Translations under genes and position numbers: made by a program | Notes under the pieces: generated by a model | Databases searched by the model: none | Seen by the model: the letters and a program-made list of their open reading frames with translations, nothing else | What the model was told of the DNA's origin: nothing | Shown here: one piece after another, positions 31,065-42,540 of the stretch | Layout of the letters: each line of letters starts with the position of its first letter | Position numbering within the stretch: the stretch's first letter is position 1 | From: Cyathus striatus | Lineage: Eukaryota; Basidiomycota; Agaricomycetes; Agaricales; Nidulariaceae | DNA length: 64,000 nucleotides | Direction: 5' to 3' | Assembly (NCBI GenBank): GCA_025738555.1 | Contig: JAOVFP010000012.1 | Location: 2,108,001 to 2,172,000 of the forward strand

Positions 31065-33606
31065 TTACTCTTTGGCCCCCTTCTTAGTTGTCTTCTTAAC
31101 TTCCAAAACTTCTCCTTTTCCTTTACTTTTACCCTTACCCTTACCCTTCTCATTCTCTTTCTGTTTTCCTTTCCCCTTCTCCTTTGTTTTATCACTCTTC
31201 TTCTTTTTCATCATCATTTCCTTCTCTTCCTCATTATCAGTATCATCCTCCTCATCACTCTCCTCACTCTCCTCACTACTCTCACTATCTTCTTTATCTT
31301 CCACTTTCTTCTTAATTTTATCTTTTCCCTTTCCCTTAACTTTCTTCCTTACTGCTTGGTCTGGATCAAGTGTCCCTCCATTTTTATAAAACATCTTAAG
31401 ATCTTCAAATGTATATTTTTGAGTCTTTTCATACCCCCATGCTTCCAAATCAGATGGAGCATTATCCCCTCCCTGCATCCATTTCATTAACAAAGGATAA
31501 TCAGAAAGTTTTGGAAAGAGTTTTGTATGGTTGGACTGAAAGTATGAATAGGACAAGAAAATGTCAACAATTGCCTTCTTATTTGGACGTTTTCCTTCCC
31601 ATTGGTTGTCCATTACCATTGAGTTATAAATATCTAAATATTTGAGAGTGACCAAGTATTTCTGATATTGACCTCTGACTCCATCCTCATAGGTGCAATT
31701 AACCTCATCTGAACGAACACCAAGTCGAGCAGTAATTGTTTGGGACTCAGCATTTAGTTCTGTTACAACAGGTGGAGCTATAGAAACAGATCTATGGCTT
31801 GTAGAAAGTGACACAGAGCGAGATGGACCTGTAATTGCCAGTGAACCTTGTCAAGCTGAAGGACGAAATGAAGACTATTTATATAGTTGAGTTTGAGACT
31901 ACAAATATGAATAAAATACACTTACACATAATACATGTAAAACATAATTTTCTGTCTGAATCCATATAAAATCCTCATTGTCCTCAATAGCACACTCATA
32001 GCTACCTAAAAGGCACCAATGTGGACTGTCATTGTCAACAATAAAGAACCATTGCTCAGATTCCATGATAGGACTATATTTCTTAGCTAATCCTTTTAGA
32101 ACAGGCTGCATTGAATTTACTGACACTGGAACTTTAATAAATGTCATTGATTTCATATTCAAAACTTGAAGATTTGTTGGATCAAGATTTGAAATGTAAA
32201 GGTATACAATTCCTTTTACATGTTCCAAATAGCCTGACTCCTTCTCAATGTCCTCAAAGTCAGCAATATTATATGTATTTCCCTGGGCATGGTGACGCAT
32301 GAATCCACCTTGATATCATGTTATTATTTTATTATCTATATAAGAAAAATACTTACCAGTTACACGAGAAGATCCTTGTAAATTATAGATGTCTTTTTTT
32401 GGTGGAGATTTCATGTGAATATCACCTGCATGGTCACCTTTACTTTCCATAGAAATCTGAATCGCACTGTTCTCACTGTTCTTTTTGCTTATAGCCCCTT
32501 TCTTTGGTGGGGATGTCATATGGACATCTACATTATCACCTGCTCTTATAGCCCCTTTCTTTGGTGGGGATGTCATATGAACATCTACATTATCACCTGT
32601 TCTCTCACCAGAAGGTTGATCCACCTCAGAATGGATGTTCTCTCTGCTCTGGTTATGGATATTCTCACTGCTCTGTATGTGAACTTCTTTTCCACTTTTT
32701 TGGTGGGTGCTCTCACTGCCCTTGTTGTGAATGTTATCTTCTCTGTTCTTATTGAGAGTGCTCTCTCCACTCTTATTCTCTCCACTATAGCTGTGAGTGT
32801 TCTCACTGCTCTGGTTGTGATTATCCTCTTTACTTTGGTTGACAGTATCTTCTTCTTCAAACTCATTGTCACTGTCATTATTGGAGGAATTGTTACTGCT
32901 CTTATTTGGAGTATTCTCTTTGCTTTGATTGGCAGTATCTTCTACAAATTCATTCTCACTTTCAGTAGATTTATCTTTTTCTCCAAACTTGTCCTTGCAT
33001 TCAGTAGATTTATCTTCTTCTCCAGACTCATCCTCACTTTCAGCAGATTTATCTTCTTCTCTAGACTCATCCTCTCTTTCAGCAGATATATCTTCTTCTC
33101 CAGACTCATCCTCACTTTCAGTAAATTCAGTTTCTTGTATCTCAGAGCGACGAATATGACCACTAGTAGCACCCAGAGTCTGGGCAGCAGGAACTAAGCT
33201 GATAGCAGCATTACGGATTCACTTAGGAGGTGCAACAGATGTTCCATCATCAATGATGTTCTGTTCAGCATTGGTTAATTTCACTGGTGGAGCAGCCTGA
33301 GAGTCTTCAGCAATACATTGCATTGCAGATTTACTTAGAAATAAAAAATGAATAAAAAATAATTTTACAAGTGAGTTATTACACACCGTCCTTTTCCTCC
33401 TTTCCCCTTTTTCCCTTTCTTCTTCTGAGTATCACTCCCCTGAGTATCATTCCCCCCTGTCCTTCATCCACATTACCCCCCTTTCTACCCTTCTTTTTGG
33501 CAGGTTGTGTGGCAGGATCAGTGGATGAAATAGTACGCTTGCAAGCATTTGTTTTATCAGCATTGTCCTTGGTGGATTGGTTGCGAGCAGATCTGCGAGG
33601 TGGCAT
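31065..33606 (-). pseudogene. Y first gene: Lys/Glu-rich companion of the transposase
   Basis: ATG at 33606 (MPPRRSARNQSTKDNADKTN) begins a basic N-terminus like that of KDZ-A. Further exons lie at about 33200-32400 (long Ser/Glu/Asp and Glu/Lys/Ile repeats), 32300-31900 (with QWFFIVDNDSPHWCLLGSYE) and 31814-31065 (with LSDYPLLMKWMQGGDNAPSD and a long Lys/Glu/Gly tail). Frames are broken in several places and exon limits are not certain, so I call it a pseudogene. W is inserted so that its target duplication begins 14 bp upstream of the ATG. Confidence 0.55.
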
Positions 33607-33754
33607 GGTATGTAGTGGTGACAAATGTCAGTATATTGCACTCTCCCACATTCTCACTGGACTCTCACTGGACTCTCACCACAGTCTCAAGACTCTCACT
33701 GGACTCTCACCACAGTTTCAGTAGAATTCATATAGTGATAGAAATAAATGTCTT

Positions 33755-34025
33755 GAGTGATAAGTGTGATACTGGAAAATGTTGGAAAAAGTGTGACATG
33801 TGTGACAGGCATGGGAAAAGTGTGACATGTTTGGAAAATGTCAGGGAAAAAAAGTGACATGTGTGACATGTCACACTCCCAAAAAAAAAAATGTCACACT
33901 TTTTCCCACGCTTATCACACATGTCACACTTTTCCCCAACATTTTCCAATATATCACGCTTTTCCAACATGTCACACTTTTCCCACGCTTGTCACGCTCT
34001 TCCAACATTTTCCAACATGTCACAC
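33755..34025. repeat. Imperfect inverted repeat in W
   Basis: GGAAAATGTTGGAAAAAGTG..GTGACATG on the left pairs with CATGTCAC..CACTTTTTCCAAC-like sequence on the right (about 33890-34025). The arms consist of repeated GTGTGACATG and TTGGAAAATG units. Confidence 0.65.
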
Positions 34026-34174
34026 TTTCACACATGCATGACAAGTTTGATGACTGCAGGAAACATGTTACAACTGTGACAATAGAGTCTAGGTACAGCT
34101 TAGGCACCACACTTTTTCCAACATGTCACACTTTTTCCAACATATCACACATTTCCAACATTTTCCAACATGTC

Positions 34175-34480
34175 ACACATGCTGAGTGTGATGCTGTGTG
34201 CTGAGTGTGACACTGTGATGAGGTGACACTGTGTGATAAGTGTGATACTGTGTGTTGAGTGGTGTCACACTTAGCACACAGCATCACACTCAGCATGTAG
34301 TGTTACACTCATCACAGTGTCACACTCAGCACACTCAGCACATGGTGTCACACTTAGCACATAGTGTCACACTCATCACATAGTATTGCACTCAGCACAC
34401 TAACTGCATCACACTCAGCAGTGTCACACTCTCCACACTCATCACACCATGTCACACTCAGTACTATGTGACATGTGTGA
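34175..34480. repeat. GTGTGACAC minisatellite in W
   Basis: Degenerate units of about 19 bp (GAGTGTGACACTGTGTGCT and the reverse CACACTCAGCACATAGTGT) run first in one orientation and then the other. Same family as the arrays in X and Z. Confidence 0.7.
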
Positions 34481-34865
34481 TACATGAGAAAAATGTGACA
34501 TACATGATATATGGAAAAAGTGTGACTATGTATGAATTCAATAGTGCTAATTTTATCACTCAATAATCACTTGATTATGTAATTTTTGTGCTAAGAGTCC
34601 AGTGAGTTTTCTCAGTAGATTCCCATTGGACTCTCTGAGATACCTCTCAGTATAGTCTCATTGGAGTCTCTGAGAGTCTCACCAACTTAGTAGGACCTCT
34701 CACTGAACTCTCATTAAGTTCTCACTAGACTCTCTCCAGACTCTCAATACTCCCACTAGACTCTCACTAAACTCTCTCAACAGTCTCATACTCTCACTGG
34801 ACTCTCACTGGACTCTCACTGGAGTCCAGTGAGACTGTGGGTCAGTGTAATGACCTCACAAATGT

Positions 34866-35450
34866 TAAGTGTTGGTATGGGTGGATGTGTAGGGATGTGT
34901 AACTGATGGTGGTTCAGATAAGAAAGGGGCATGAGGTGTGCACAGACCTAAAGGCAAGATTCACACCATTTATTTTTAATCCTGTCTGTGTGACTTCACA
35001 GCTTATCTATAAAAGTAAGTGAATGTTCACATCATTTATTTTTAATCCTGTCTGTGACAATCATGATGTTTATAAATTAAGGAAATGGTATGAGGTATGA
35101 GAGAATGGTGTAAGCAATCACAAGGAACTTAATGTGAGATTGCCTTGTTGCACCAATTTATTCTCGCCTCATTGCAACAATCTATTCTTGCTTTGTTGCA
35201 CCAATCTATATCTATTCTCGCTTCATTGCACCAAGCTATTCTCGCCTCATTGTACTAATCTATTCTCACCTTGTTGCACCAATCCTCAGTTGTTGTGAAT
35301 TTTTGTGTTCTTATTTTTGGGTAGGTTTTCATGTTCAGGATGTTGTATATTTCTGTATCTAGGGGGTACATGTGTATTGTAGTCTAATATATACTATAGT
35401 GTACTGAGCACTCCTCCCCTATCTTTGTACTCCACTCTTACAGCCTATCG
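34866..35450. repeat. 5' region of Y with 28-bp tandem repeats
   Basis: This is the upstream part of Y, cut off from its gene by W. At about 35150-35290 there are five imperfect units of about 28 bp around TTGCACCAATCTATTCTCGC. The preceding CACACCATTTATTTTTAATC is duplicated (about 34962 and 35024). No gene is seen. Confidence 0.5.
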
Positions 35451-35451
35451 G

Positions 35452-35660
35452 TTACTGACGGCTGGTGACAGAGAAGACAACGAGCGTCACGTTGTTGGCA
35501 GCTATGTTATGGCGTCAATGACACACTGGCTCAGTTGGTTAAGCGCGCCGTATATTCGATGACTAAGCCATAGCGTAGACTTGGGTTCGAAACATATGCA
35601 ATGCAATTTGTTTTATTAATATTACAATAAATGTATAATAAATACTAATAAAAGTCCACA
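35452..35660 (+). repeat. tRNA-derived (SINE-like) segment in the GAG end of Y
   Basis: Plus-strand A-box-like TGGCTCAGTTGGTTAAGCGC and B-box-like GGTTCGAAAC, then an A/T-rich stretch. It matches the segment at 14757-14965 in V, in the same position relative to the GAG terminus. Confidence 0.5.
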
Positions 35661-35863
35661 CGGATTCCGAGGAAGTCTTTGTTATGGAATTCCATGTAAT
35701 CCGCACAGAATTTTCCATTCCATATAAATCTGTGCAGAATCCATAAGAATTCCGTATGGAATATTTCCTTCATTATAGTGATGCCTCAGCCAATTCTTGA
35801 CCTCCCAGATTCCGTACAGATCCGTACAGAACACCCGGGTAAGCGTAAAGAGCTCCAGGCTGG

Positions 35864-36885
35864 AGTCTTGCTCAGCTGTAGTTACATCCAATTTGGCTGA
35901 ATTGTTGTTATTCTTGTTTGCCAGCATTGATGTAACCTTCTCAATGCCAGGAAAAGAGGGCCATCAGACCAGGATCCAAGTGCCATTTTTGCTCTAAATA
36001 TGTTGGAGGTCATGCTGTGTTGAATAAAGTTGATTTGTCAGCAACCAGTTGAAAATGCATTTCTGCATCCACACTGGGGGCTATATAATTTAAATTCAAA
36101 TGAATAATGACATACCAGGTGCACTGCAGTAGTCTAAAGCCATATGTGATATGAAAGTTGATTTTTACAAGTAAAAGTTCAATACTTTAAATATCCTTCC
36201 ATATCTTGTAAATTATTTTCCTCCACCAATGGCTTATGTAAATATACCTTGATAATATCAGGTTTGAGCTTCTTCTTGGAGCCCCCAGCTTTGTGTACAA
36301 ATTGACCCAGAGATTTCTGAAAGTTACACATGAATATTATTTAATGAATGGAATAATATGAATAAAACCTGTGACTCTGCATCATATGGTTCCTCATTTT
36401 CATTGGGTTTTGTTATGATTTTCTTCTAAAACCATTGACTTGTTTGGTATCACCTTGGATATCAAACACAAAGCTTCTTATCTACATGGTTGACATTCAT
36501 CCTGACTCACTTTGAGTCATTTTACCTTACTTAGTTAAATGTTCTTTCTACTCACTGTGCCACAGCAATGTGCAGTTGATGCATAGCATCATAATTTATT
36601 TAGTTACATTTGTACTTATTATTAATATGGCCTAACTTGTATTTAAACAGTAGAAACTTGGACTGTAGAGCTCAAGCTTCAGCTTAAATTGAATTAGCTT
36701 TACTTTGAATCATTCACTTTGCTTGTACTTAAGTTTAAACAACTTAAGAGCTCATGAATTGAGACTACTTGATTTCAATACTGATTAACTTGTTCTTTGT
36801 ACTTGTTGGTCACATGCTTATCAGACTTGTATGATAAATGTCTTAACCAGAACTTTATTGTAACAGATTTGTAACTTTCAATCTA
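35864..36885. other. Degenerate A/T-rich sequence; possible exon traces
   Basis: No intact gene. On the minus strand, near 36260-36320, KSLGQFVHKAGGSKKKLKPDI lies between an AG and a GT, which hints at an old exon, possibly related to the transposase remnant that follows. Confidence 0.3.
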
Positions 36886-36889
36886 CCAT

Positions 36890-37170
36890 TTGACAACCAT
36901 GTCTTTGAACTCTTCAATTATGTCATCATCATAGTCATGCTCCTTAAACCAATCCAATTTTTGATCGGGACACATAACTGTATTATGCACTAGAAGATAA
37001 TTAAACTTTACAGTATAAAAACAACTCACCTATTGCAATATAATAGACCTCATACTCTGAGGTCAAAATGGTGTATTTTTTTTCTACCATTAATAATACT
37101 GCTTTTGTAGCAACCTTCAGAATTGAGTGAATGTGAATCTTATCCATCAGAATATCTGTAAGTGAAAGCC
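36890..37170 (-). pseudogene. hAT-like transposase remnant (C-terminal region)
   Basis: The minus strand reads SILKVATKAVLLMVEKKYTI and onward to EVYYIAI. A 40-bp intron (about 36990-37029, GTGAGT..TTCTAG) follows, then VHNTVMCPDQKLDWFKEHDY, ending in EFKDMVVKW and a stop. The order of a Lys/Leu helix, KYY-like motif, YxIAxxLxP-like motif and KLxWF matches what I know of fungal hAT transposase C-terminal halves. The rest of the gene is not recoverable. Confidence 0.5.
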
Positions 37171-38201
37171 AGATACCAAAAAAATTGACAAGACATCCAT
37201 AATCAATGAAACAAAGCTCTAAATTGATTATATCAATAATATTTTGTCAGTCATCTGAGACCCCAGTATATGAGGGCTAGACCCTCTTGTAATCTTCAAC
37301 TGCTATTTACATTCTTGCAATGAGTGCTTTCCTTATCATTGCTTACCCTTGGTTTGCTTTGATGGTTTCTCACCCACCAGGGCCTTTTTCTTTCATTTCT
37401 AATTTTTTTTGTGGGAGGCTCTTACTCTGGACACTCATTATTGTCTGGAGGGGTGACTGCCTTGGCTGAGCATGGCTTCTGGCCAGCCATATCTGTTTTA
37501 CAGACTGTACTGTTTTTTTATGCTGAAAAAATTCACTGATATGGTATGGTTACAGGCAAACTGTAACTGTTACTTGACAGCAAGATATACAGCTGTATAC
37601 TATATATGGTACAGTATACAGCCCTCCACAAAATATACACCATCAACATCCCACAGTGCACCACATAGCCGGTACAGCTACAGGTGACATTTTTGCAAGG
37701 GTGAAAGACATGAATGCATGATGGCAAACACAATGCTAAATGTTACAGTTTAGGATTCTAGGAGTTGATATATTTTGTGATAACTGGTAACAGTGTGACT
37801 TGTGGAGTGGAGTAATGCTGAAAGTGTTGGCACATAAGAGAGAACTTAAATGAGAGAGCAAAAACACTATTTAAGTACTTGGAATTTGTCTAAGCTTCTA
37901 TCAATGATACAGTATGCCTTTTATACCAAATCTCTACCCTACTGGATAGTCTGTGCATAAGGCCAAGACATCTACAATCATAGGAGAAATAAATAGGAAG
38001 AGCAGGAAAGGAGAGATTGTTGGAGTTGGTCATGACAACAGTCATGGAACATGACATATTTACTATTATAACTAGAACCAAACACATGGAAAGTTGGAAA
38101 TGCATCTGGTTCTGGTTTAAACTTCTCATGACTACTTCAAGTTCCAGATAATCATCTGGTTCAATGGATGTCACCTCCTGCAGAGTGTTTGCAGTCATGT
38201 G
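37171..38201. other. No gene recognised
   Basis: A/T-rich sequence with low CG content. I see no coding region, array or terminus that I can support. Confidence 0.4.
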
Positions 38202-38478
38202 TATTGAGAATAGAGTGGGGGAGATGGAATAATGGATTGAATTGGGTAGTCTATGCCCCAAGCTTGAGGGGTTTATATACTATTCTACAGTAGCTACTAC
38301 TAATATATCATTACTTACTATTTTACTAATATATACTTGTATTCTATCATGTCTGTTGGAGAGTGCGATACGAGCTATGCTCTATTGCATTTACCTTAGA
38401 GCTGCCTTTTGGCATCCTTACTAAGCAGCCTCCTTGGCATGGCACACAGAGTTGCTATGTGCCTATATAACTTCAACA
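38202..38478 (-). repeat. copia 3' LTR
   Basis: 277 bp, matching 48011-48287 with few differences, for example TATGCCCCAAGCTTG versus TACACCCCAAGCTCG. Contains a possible TATA segment (GTTATATAGG on the minus strand). Confidence 0.85.
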
Positions 38479-39580
38479 CTCCCCCTCAACTCCAGTGTGC
38501 ATTCCGAGTCTAAGTTGTAAGTCTTTGAACTTAGGCTTTGGAAGTGCCTTCATAAATATATTGGCAATATTATCTTCAGATGCACAGTGCTGTATCTTGA
38601 TTTCGTTTGAAATCACCTTCTCGCACACAAAGTGATGTTAGACATCAATATGTTTACTTCTCACATGAAATCCTGAGTTGTGGGAGAAGTCGATTGCTGA
38701 GTGGTTGTCCATGAGCAATCATGTTGGCTTTTGAAGTTCAAGATTTAATTCAACTGGGACTTTGCGCAACCATATAACATCGTGTGTAGCAAGTCCTGCT
38801 GCCATGTATTCTGCCTCCATGGTAGATAAGGCAACTGTAGGCTGTTTCTTTGAGCACCAAGAAATTGGCCCACCAGCTAACATAGAGACAAAGCCGGAAA
38901 TAGAACGACGGTCATCTGGGTGTCCAGCCCAATCAGAATCCAAATAAATTTCTGGATCGATATTCGTGTCAGGTGATGATTTCATAAAATCGGACACATT
39001 GTATCAAAGTCCAAGATTTCGTGTGCCATTGAGATAGCGGAGAACTCGTTTCAATGCTCCCCAATGAATTGGAGATGGGTTGGACATAAATTGAGAGAGA
39101 TACTGTGCAGCAAAGGCAATGTCTGGCCTTGTGTTATGAGCTGCCCACATAAGTGAGCCAACACCTTGGGCATAGTCTGGTATACTGTATTTTTCGGTGT
39201 CTGGTGTTTTGGTTAATTTTAGACCAGGCTCCATAGGTATTTTAACGGGATGAGAGTCCAGCATATTGAAACGTTCTAATACCTTGTGGATATATTGCTT
39301 TTGCGTTAACATAATGGTTCCATGATTAATATCATGAGTGACTTCAATTCCGACAATCTTCTTTAAGTTGCCTATGTCGGTAATCATGAATCGCTCACGT
39401 AGTTGGTTTTTGATTGTGGCAATCTCGGAGTCCGAACCAAAAATAGCCATATCATCGACATGTACTGCAATGATGGCAAGATGTCCATCATTTTGTTGGA
39501 AATAGATACACTGGTCAGACATTAGACGTTTGAAACCCATTTCAAGAAATACACTATTGAGTTTTTCATTCCAAACTCTG
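38479..39580 (-). pseudogene. copia RT (C-terminal part) and RNase H
   Basis: Minus strand from 39580: RVWNEKLNSVFLEMGFKRL, then HVDDMAIFG (the YVDD catalytic motif with Tyr to His), GTIMLTQKQYIHKVLERF, RPDIAFAAQYLSQF, then RNase H with DSDWAGHPDDRRSISGF and TMEAEYMA. A TGA at 39004-39006 replaces the Arg expected between GL and Y. Near 38725 the frame shifts, after which MDNHSAIDFSHNSGFHV and a C-terminus down to about 38490 are readable. The upstream part of RT is at 46700-47197, in the opposite orientation. Confidence 0.8.
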
Positions 39581-40223
39581 TGTCATAGCCGTACTTTTCC
39601 TACCTTTCCCACACTTCTATTCCGCACTTCGTCTCCGCACTTCCCACACTTCTGTACAGATCTGGTTCCTCTACTTTCCCTTCCGCTCTTCCGACAAAGG
39701 TCGCCAAGCTTATGTCACCTTATTCATCCGATCCTTATCCATTCTCCATTATGCTTTCTCCATTGTACCCCGGGTATACTTGTCTCAGCATTCCTTTCAA
39801 ATCCTTAGTTCATCCTTGGTACATATTGTATTCAAACCCTACACCACCATCTTATTATGTTTATCAATTAGTATACTATTACCCATTTGTTCACTGGTCA
39901 TCGGTGAAGTCGTATAGTATTTAAGTAGCATATTTTGTACTACTGATACTCAGTTCGAATATCGACTAAGTTACTATCCTTCTTACTTGTCTTTGAGTCC
40001 TACTCAACTCCGGCTTGAATCGTTGCCTTCACAGCAACGACTCTGCATTCCGCACTCCGTCCCTCTCTTCCTCCGCACTCCTGTCTCTCCCTTTCGCACT
40101 TCGAAATACCTGGACCACGAGAACGACAAGGGGTGCAGCACATAAGCTGAAGCCGACGGTCCTTCTGTCCCACACTCCCCTATCTTACACTTCCGACCTT
40201 ACATAGAAATACAGGTTTTGACA
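39581..40223 (+). repeat. Ty3-type 5' LTR
   Basis: 643 bp. Differs from 43751-44399 by a small deletion near 39655 and scattered substitutions, several at CG. Confidence 0.88.
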
Positions 40224-40275
40224 GTATATTCGAACTCACACCTTGAGTTCTCATCCTTACTCACATCTTTTGTCT

Positions 40276-41769
40276 ATGGCTACTAGGACCGAAGGTCCCC
40301 GCACACAAAAACAAACTGCTTTAGAACTTGAGGCTGCCGAAGCGCCGCCTCCGTCTATCAGTGCTATCATAGCGCAACCTTCAGGTTCTACGTCTACTAC
40401 TATCCATTGCCCATTGTTACCCGCACACAGCATCCATTTCCACCCTCACTCCATTCCTCTTGCACCAGCGGAAATGGAACAAGCTGCTACCGTACCTGGG
40501 CTCTCTCGCACCACTCCCGCATCTGAAACTCACTCCACTTCCGCTTCCCAGCATGAGGAACAACAGGCAAGCCAACCTGTTGCACTTCCTCCCACTATTC
40601 CAGTGGAAGAACGTGCTGGTAACACCACACCTGCACCACAAGATGCACCCGGTGCAGCTCCAGGAGCTCCTGGAGGCTCAGGTGATCCTGACGGTTCAGA
40701 TGACCCAGATGGCCATCCTCATGGTGGTCATCGTCGCTCTCGTTGTCGCTCCCGCACTCGTTCTCGCTCTCGCTCTCCATCTGATTTTAATCATGAGACC
40801 TTGAACGCGATTCTGCGTCTTGCAGAATCTCTCGCCATTAGGACTCCAACCTCTCACATACCTCAGTGTAAGGTCAAGGAGCCTGACACTTTCGACAGTG
40901 CGAGTGTTACCAAGCTGGAACCCTTCATCCTACAGTGTCTTCTAGTTTTCCGCAATAACGAGACCATGTACCCCACCGACTATTCCAGAGTCAATTACGC
41001 CATTTCCTATCTACGGGGTACGGCCATGAATCTATTTGCGCCGCACATTTCTAGCGGTACGAATGAGGACTGGATGTCCTCTTGGCCACATTTTCTCGTA
41101 GTCCTCCACACTCACTTCGGTCTTGCCAACCCTACTAGTGATGCGGAATCACACATTATGGTTATCCACATGGACGATAACCAGTGCATCGCTACTTATG
41201 AGGTAAAGTTTAACGAGTGTGCTTCTTTACTGGACTGGGGTGAAACTGCCCTTGCAGCCCAGTACTATCGTGGGCTATGCTCCCGCATCAAGGACGACCT
41301 CGCTCTCCTTGATTTACCTCCTACCCTAGGGGATAGGAAGTTCCTAGCTCAGAAGGTTGATATGTGCTATTGGAAGCACCAGGCAGAAAAGGGTTTTGAG
41401 TCGAAGTCTTCCAGACAAGCCGCGAAGTCTTCAGATAATGCGGCGTCCACAATTACTACTAATAAGTCTCACTCTTCGACTCCCCCCAAACCATCGACCT
41501 CCACACCATCCTCGGGAAAACCTACCAGCACCCCGCAAACACCAGCGGTCGACCTGAGTGATAAACTTGGGAAAGATGGTAAGCTGACCCCCAAGGAACG
41601 CAAATGCCACATGGACGGCAACCTGTTTCTCTTCTGTGGGAAACCTGGTCATCGCGCTAAGGACTGCCGAAAGGCATCCTCCTCAGCAGCTAAAGCTCGC
41701 GCTGCGACCATCCCCACACCCGCTGCCGAGGACTCTATTTCGAACTCTGAAGAGAGCTCGAAAAAATAG
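40276..41769 (+). CDS. Ty3-type gag
   Basis: From ATG 40276 (MATRTEGPRTQK) to TAG 41767. The N-terminal half is Pro/Ala/Ser-rich with a run of Arg/Ser repeats (about 40730-40775). A capsid-like helical region follows (FILQCLLVFRNNETMYPTDY, about 40925) with YRGLCSRIKDDLALLD (about 41270). The C-terminal zinc knuckle reads FCGKPGHRAKDC (about 41633-41668). The usual first cysteine of the knuckle appears to be Phe (NLFLFC where NLCLFC is common), which should weaken zinc binding. The frame is otherwise open. Confidence 0.75.
   Translation: MATRTEGPRTQKQTALELEAAEAPPPSISAIIAQPSGSTSTTIHCPLLPAHSIHFHPHSIPLAPAEMEQAATVPGLSRTTPASETHSTSASQHEEQQASQPVALPPTIPVEERAGNTTPAPQDAPGAAPGAPGGSGDPDGSDDPDGHPHGGHRRSRCRSRTRSRSRSPSDFNHETLNAILRLAESLAIRTPTSHIPQCKVKEPDTFDSASVTKLEPFILQCLLVFRNNETMYPTDYSRVNYAISYLRGTAMNLFAPHISSGTNEDWMSSWPHFLVVLHTHFGLANPTSDAESHIMVIHMDDNQCIATYEVKFNECASLLDWGETALAAQYYRGLCSRIKDDLALLDLPPTLGDRKFLAQKVDMCYWKHQAEKGFESKSSRQAAKSSDNAASTITTNKSHSSTPPKPSTSTPSSGKPTSTPQTPAVDLSDKLGKDGKLTPKERKCHMDGNLFLFCGKPGHRAKDCRKASSSAAKARAATIPTPAAEDSISNSEESSKK
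41761..41769 (+). promoter_or_regulatory. Candidate -1 frameshift site at the gag stop
   Basis: Six A residues (41761-41766) directly precede the gag stop TAG. The protease frame is open in -1 across this point, from AAAATAGAGTGTGGCC onward. A -1 slip on the AAA codons would make gag-protease. The heptamer is GAAAAAA rather than a perfect X XXY YYZ, so efficiency is uncertain. Confidence 0.4.
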
Positions 41770-42540
41770 AGTGTGGCCCTCAGGTTCCCGTACAGACTGA
41801 GGGCCGCGTTGATCCCTCCTGTACACCCAGGGAGATCCACCTCAACGCATCCGCTCTTTACGACCCCCAAGCATTACACGTTCGTTTATTATCTACTTCT
41901 GCATCCGATTCCGCACTTTCTTTTTCCTTTTCTACACTAGTAGATTCTGGTTCAACCCACTGCTTTGTAGACTCGCGTTTTACTCGGTTGCACAACCTTC
42001 CGACCACACCATGCACCCCTATTCCTTTAAAGCTCTTTGACGGCTCCTCGAACTCTATACTTACTCAAGTTGCTACAATTCCTGTAACTTTTCCATCTGG
42101 TGAATGCATAACTATGGACTTTTATGTCACTCCGCTCGACTCGTCGTGCTCTGCGGTTTTAGGTTTCAACTGGCTCTCCCTATACAATCCATTGATTGAT
42201 TGGACTGAGAGACGTATCTTAGGATTCCAAACCACAGCCTCACGCCCGTCGTTTCCGTCTTCGTCAACGACCTCTGAGGAAGCTCCCATGCTTCCGACCT
42301 CTGCTTCACCAGATGCAAACCCACCTCCGCAACCTACAACTCCGCAAATATCTTTAATCAACGCTGCTGCATTCCTTTGTGCTAGTAAGCTCGAAGGTGC
42401 TCAAACATTTAGGATACAACTTGGAGCCGTCGTTTCCGCTGCTGCCGCGTCCGCACTCAATGAGGACCTGGCAGACCTCGCAAAAGTGCCTGCTGAGTAT
42501 CACGAATTCGCTGATGTCTTCAGCAAAAGGCCTGCTGGAG
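41770..42540 (+). CDS. Ty3-type aspartic protease and start of pol (truncated)
   Basis: In the -1 frame relative to gag: STLVDSGSTHCFVDSRF (about 41930-41980, DSG catalytic site), then ATIPVTFPSGECITMDFYVT and VLGFNWLSLYNPLIDW (about 42155-42205). These are typical of basidiomycete Ty3 proteases. Later VPAEYHEFADVFSKRPAG (about 42490-42540) is the usual linker just before RT. There the similarity stops: RT, RNase H and integrase are absent. The open frame continues to 42719, but from about 42540 on it is antisense to the gene on the other strand. Confidence 0.7.

Larger units (their letters stand above)
33629..34857. mobile_element. Element W: 1.2-kb non-autonomous KDZ-A-family element
   Basis: Flanked by ACAAATGT (33621-33628 and 34858-34865). 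The left end starts CAGTATATTGCACTCTCCCA; the right end, read inward, starts GAGGTCATTACACTGACCCA. Both are the termini of KDZ-A, with CTCACTGGACTCT arrays on both sides. No gene is present: the interior is a long imperfect inverted repeat of GTGTGACATGT motifs and GTGTGACAC minisatellite. It is therefore a deletion-type or MITE-type relative of KDZ-A that has landed in Y, immediately before its first gene. Confidence 0.85.
26801..35855 (-). mobile_element. Element Y: KDZ-type transposon with dead transposase and nested inserts
   Basis: The 8-bp direct repeat CAGGCTGG flanks it (26793-26800 and 35856-35863). The left end starts CAGTAATTTACACTCCCCCG; the right end, read inward, starts GAGCTCTTTACGCTTACCCG, exactly the terminus pair of V. 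Genes run on the minus strand in the same order and orientation relative to the ends as in KDZ-A: GAG end, Lys-rich gene, cysteine-cluster gene, CAG end. X (26855-28027) and W (33629-34857) are nested within it. Without them and their duplications Y is about 6.6 kb. A second CAG-type terminus lies inside at 28182. Both genes contain stops, so Y is no longer autonomous. Confidence 0.8.
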
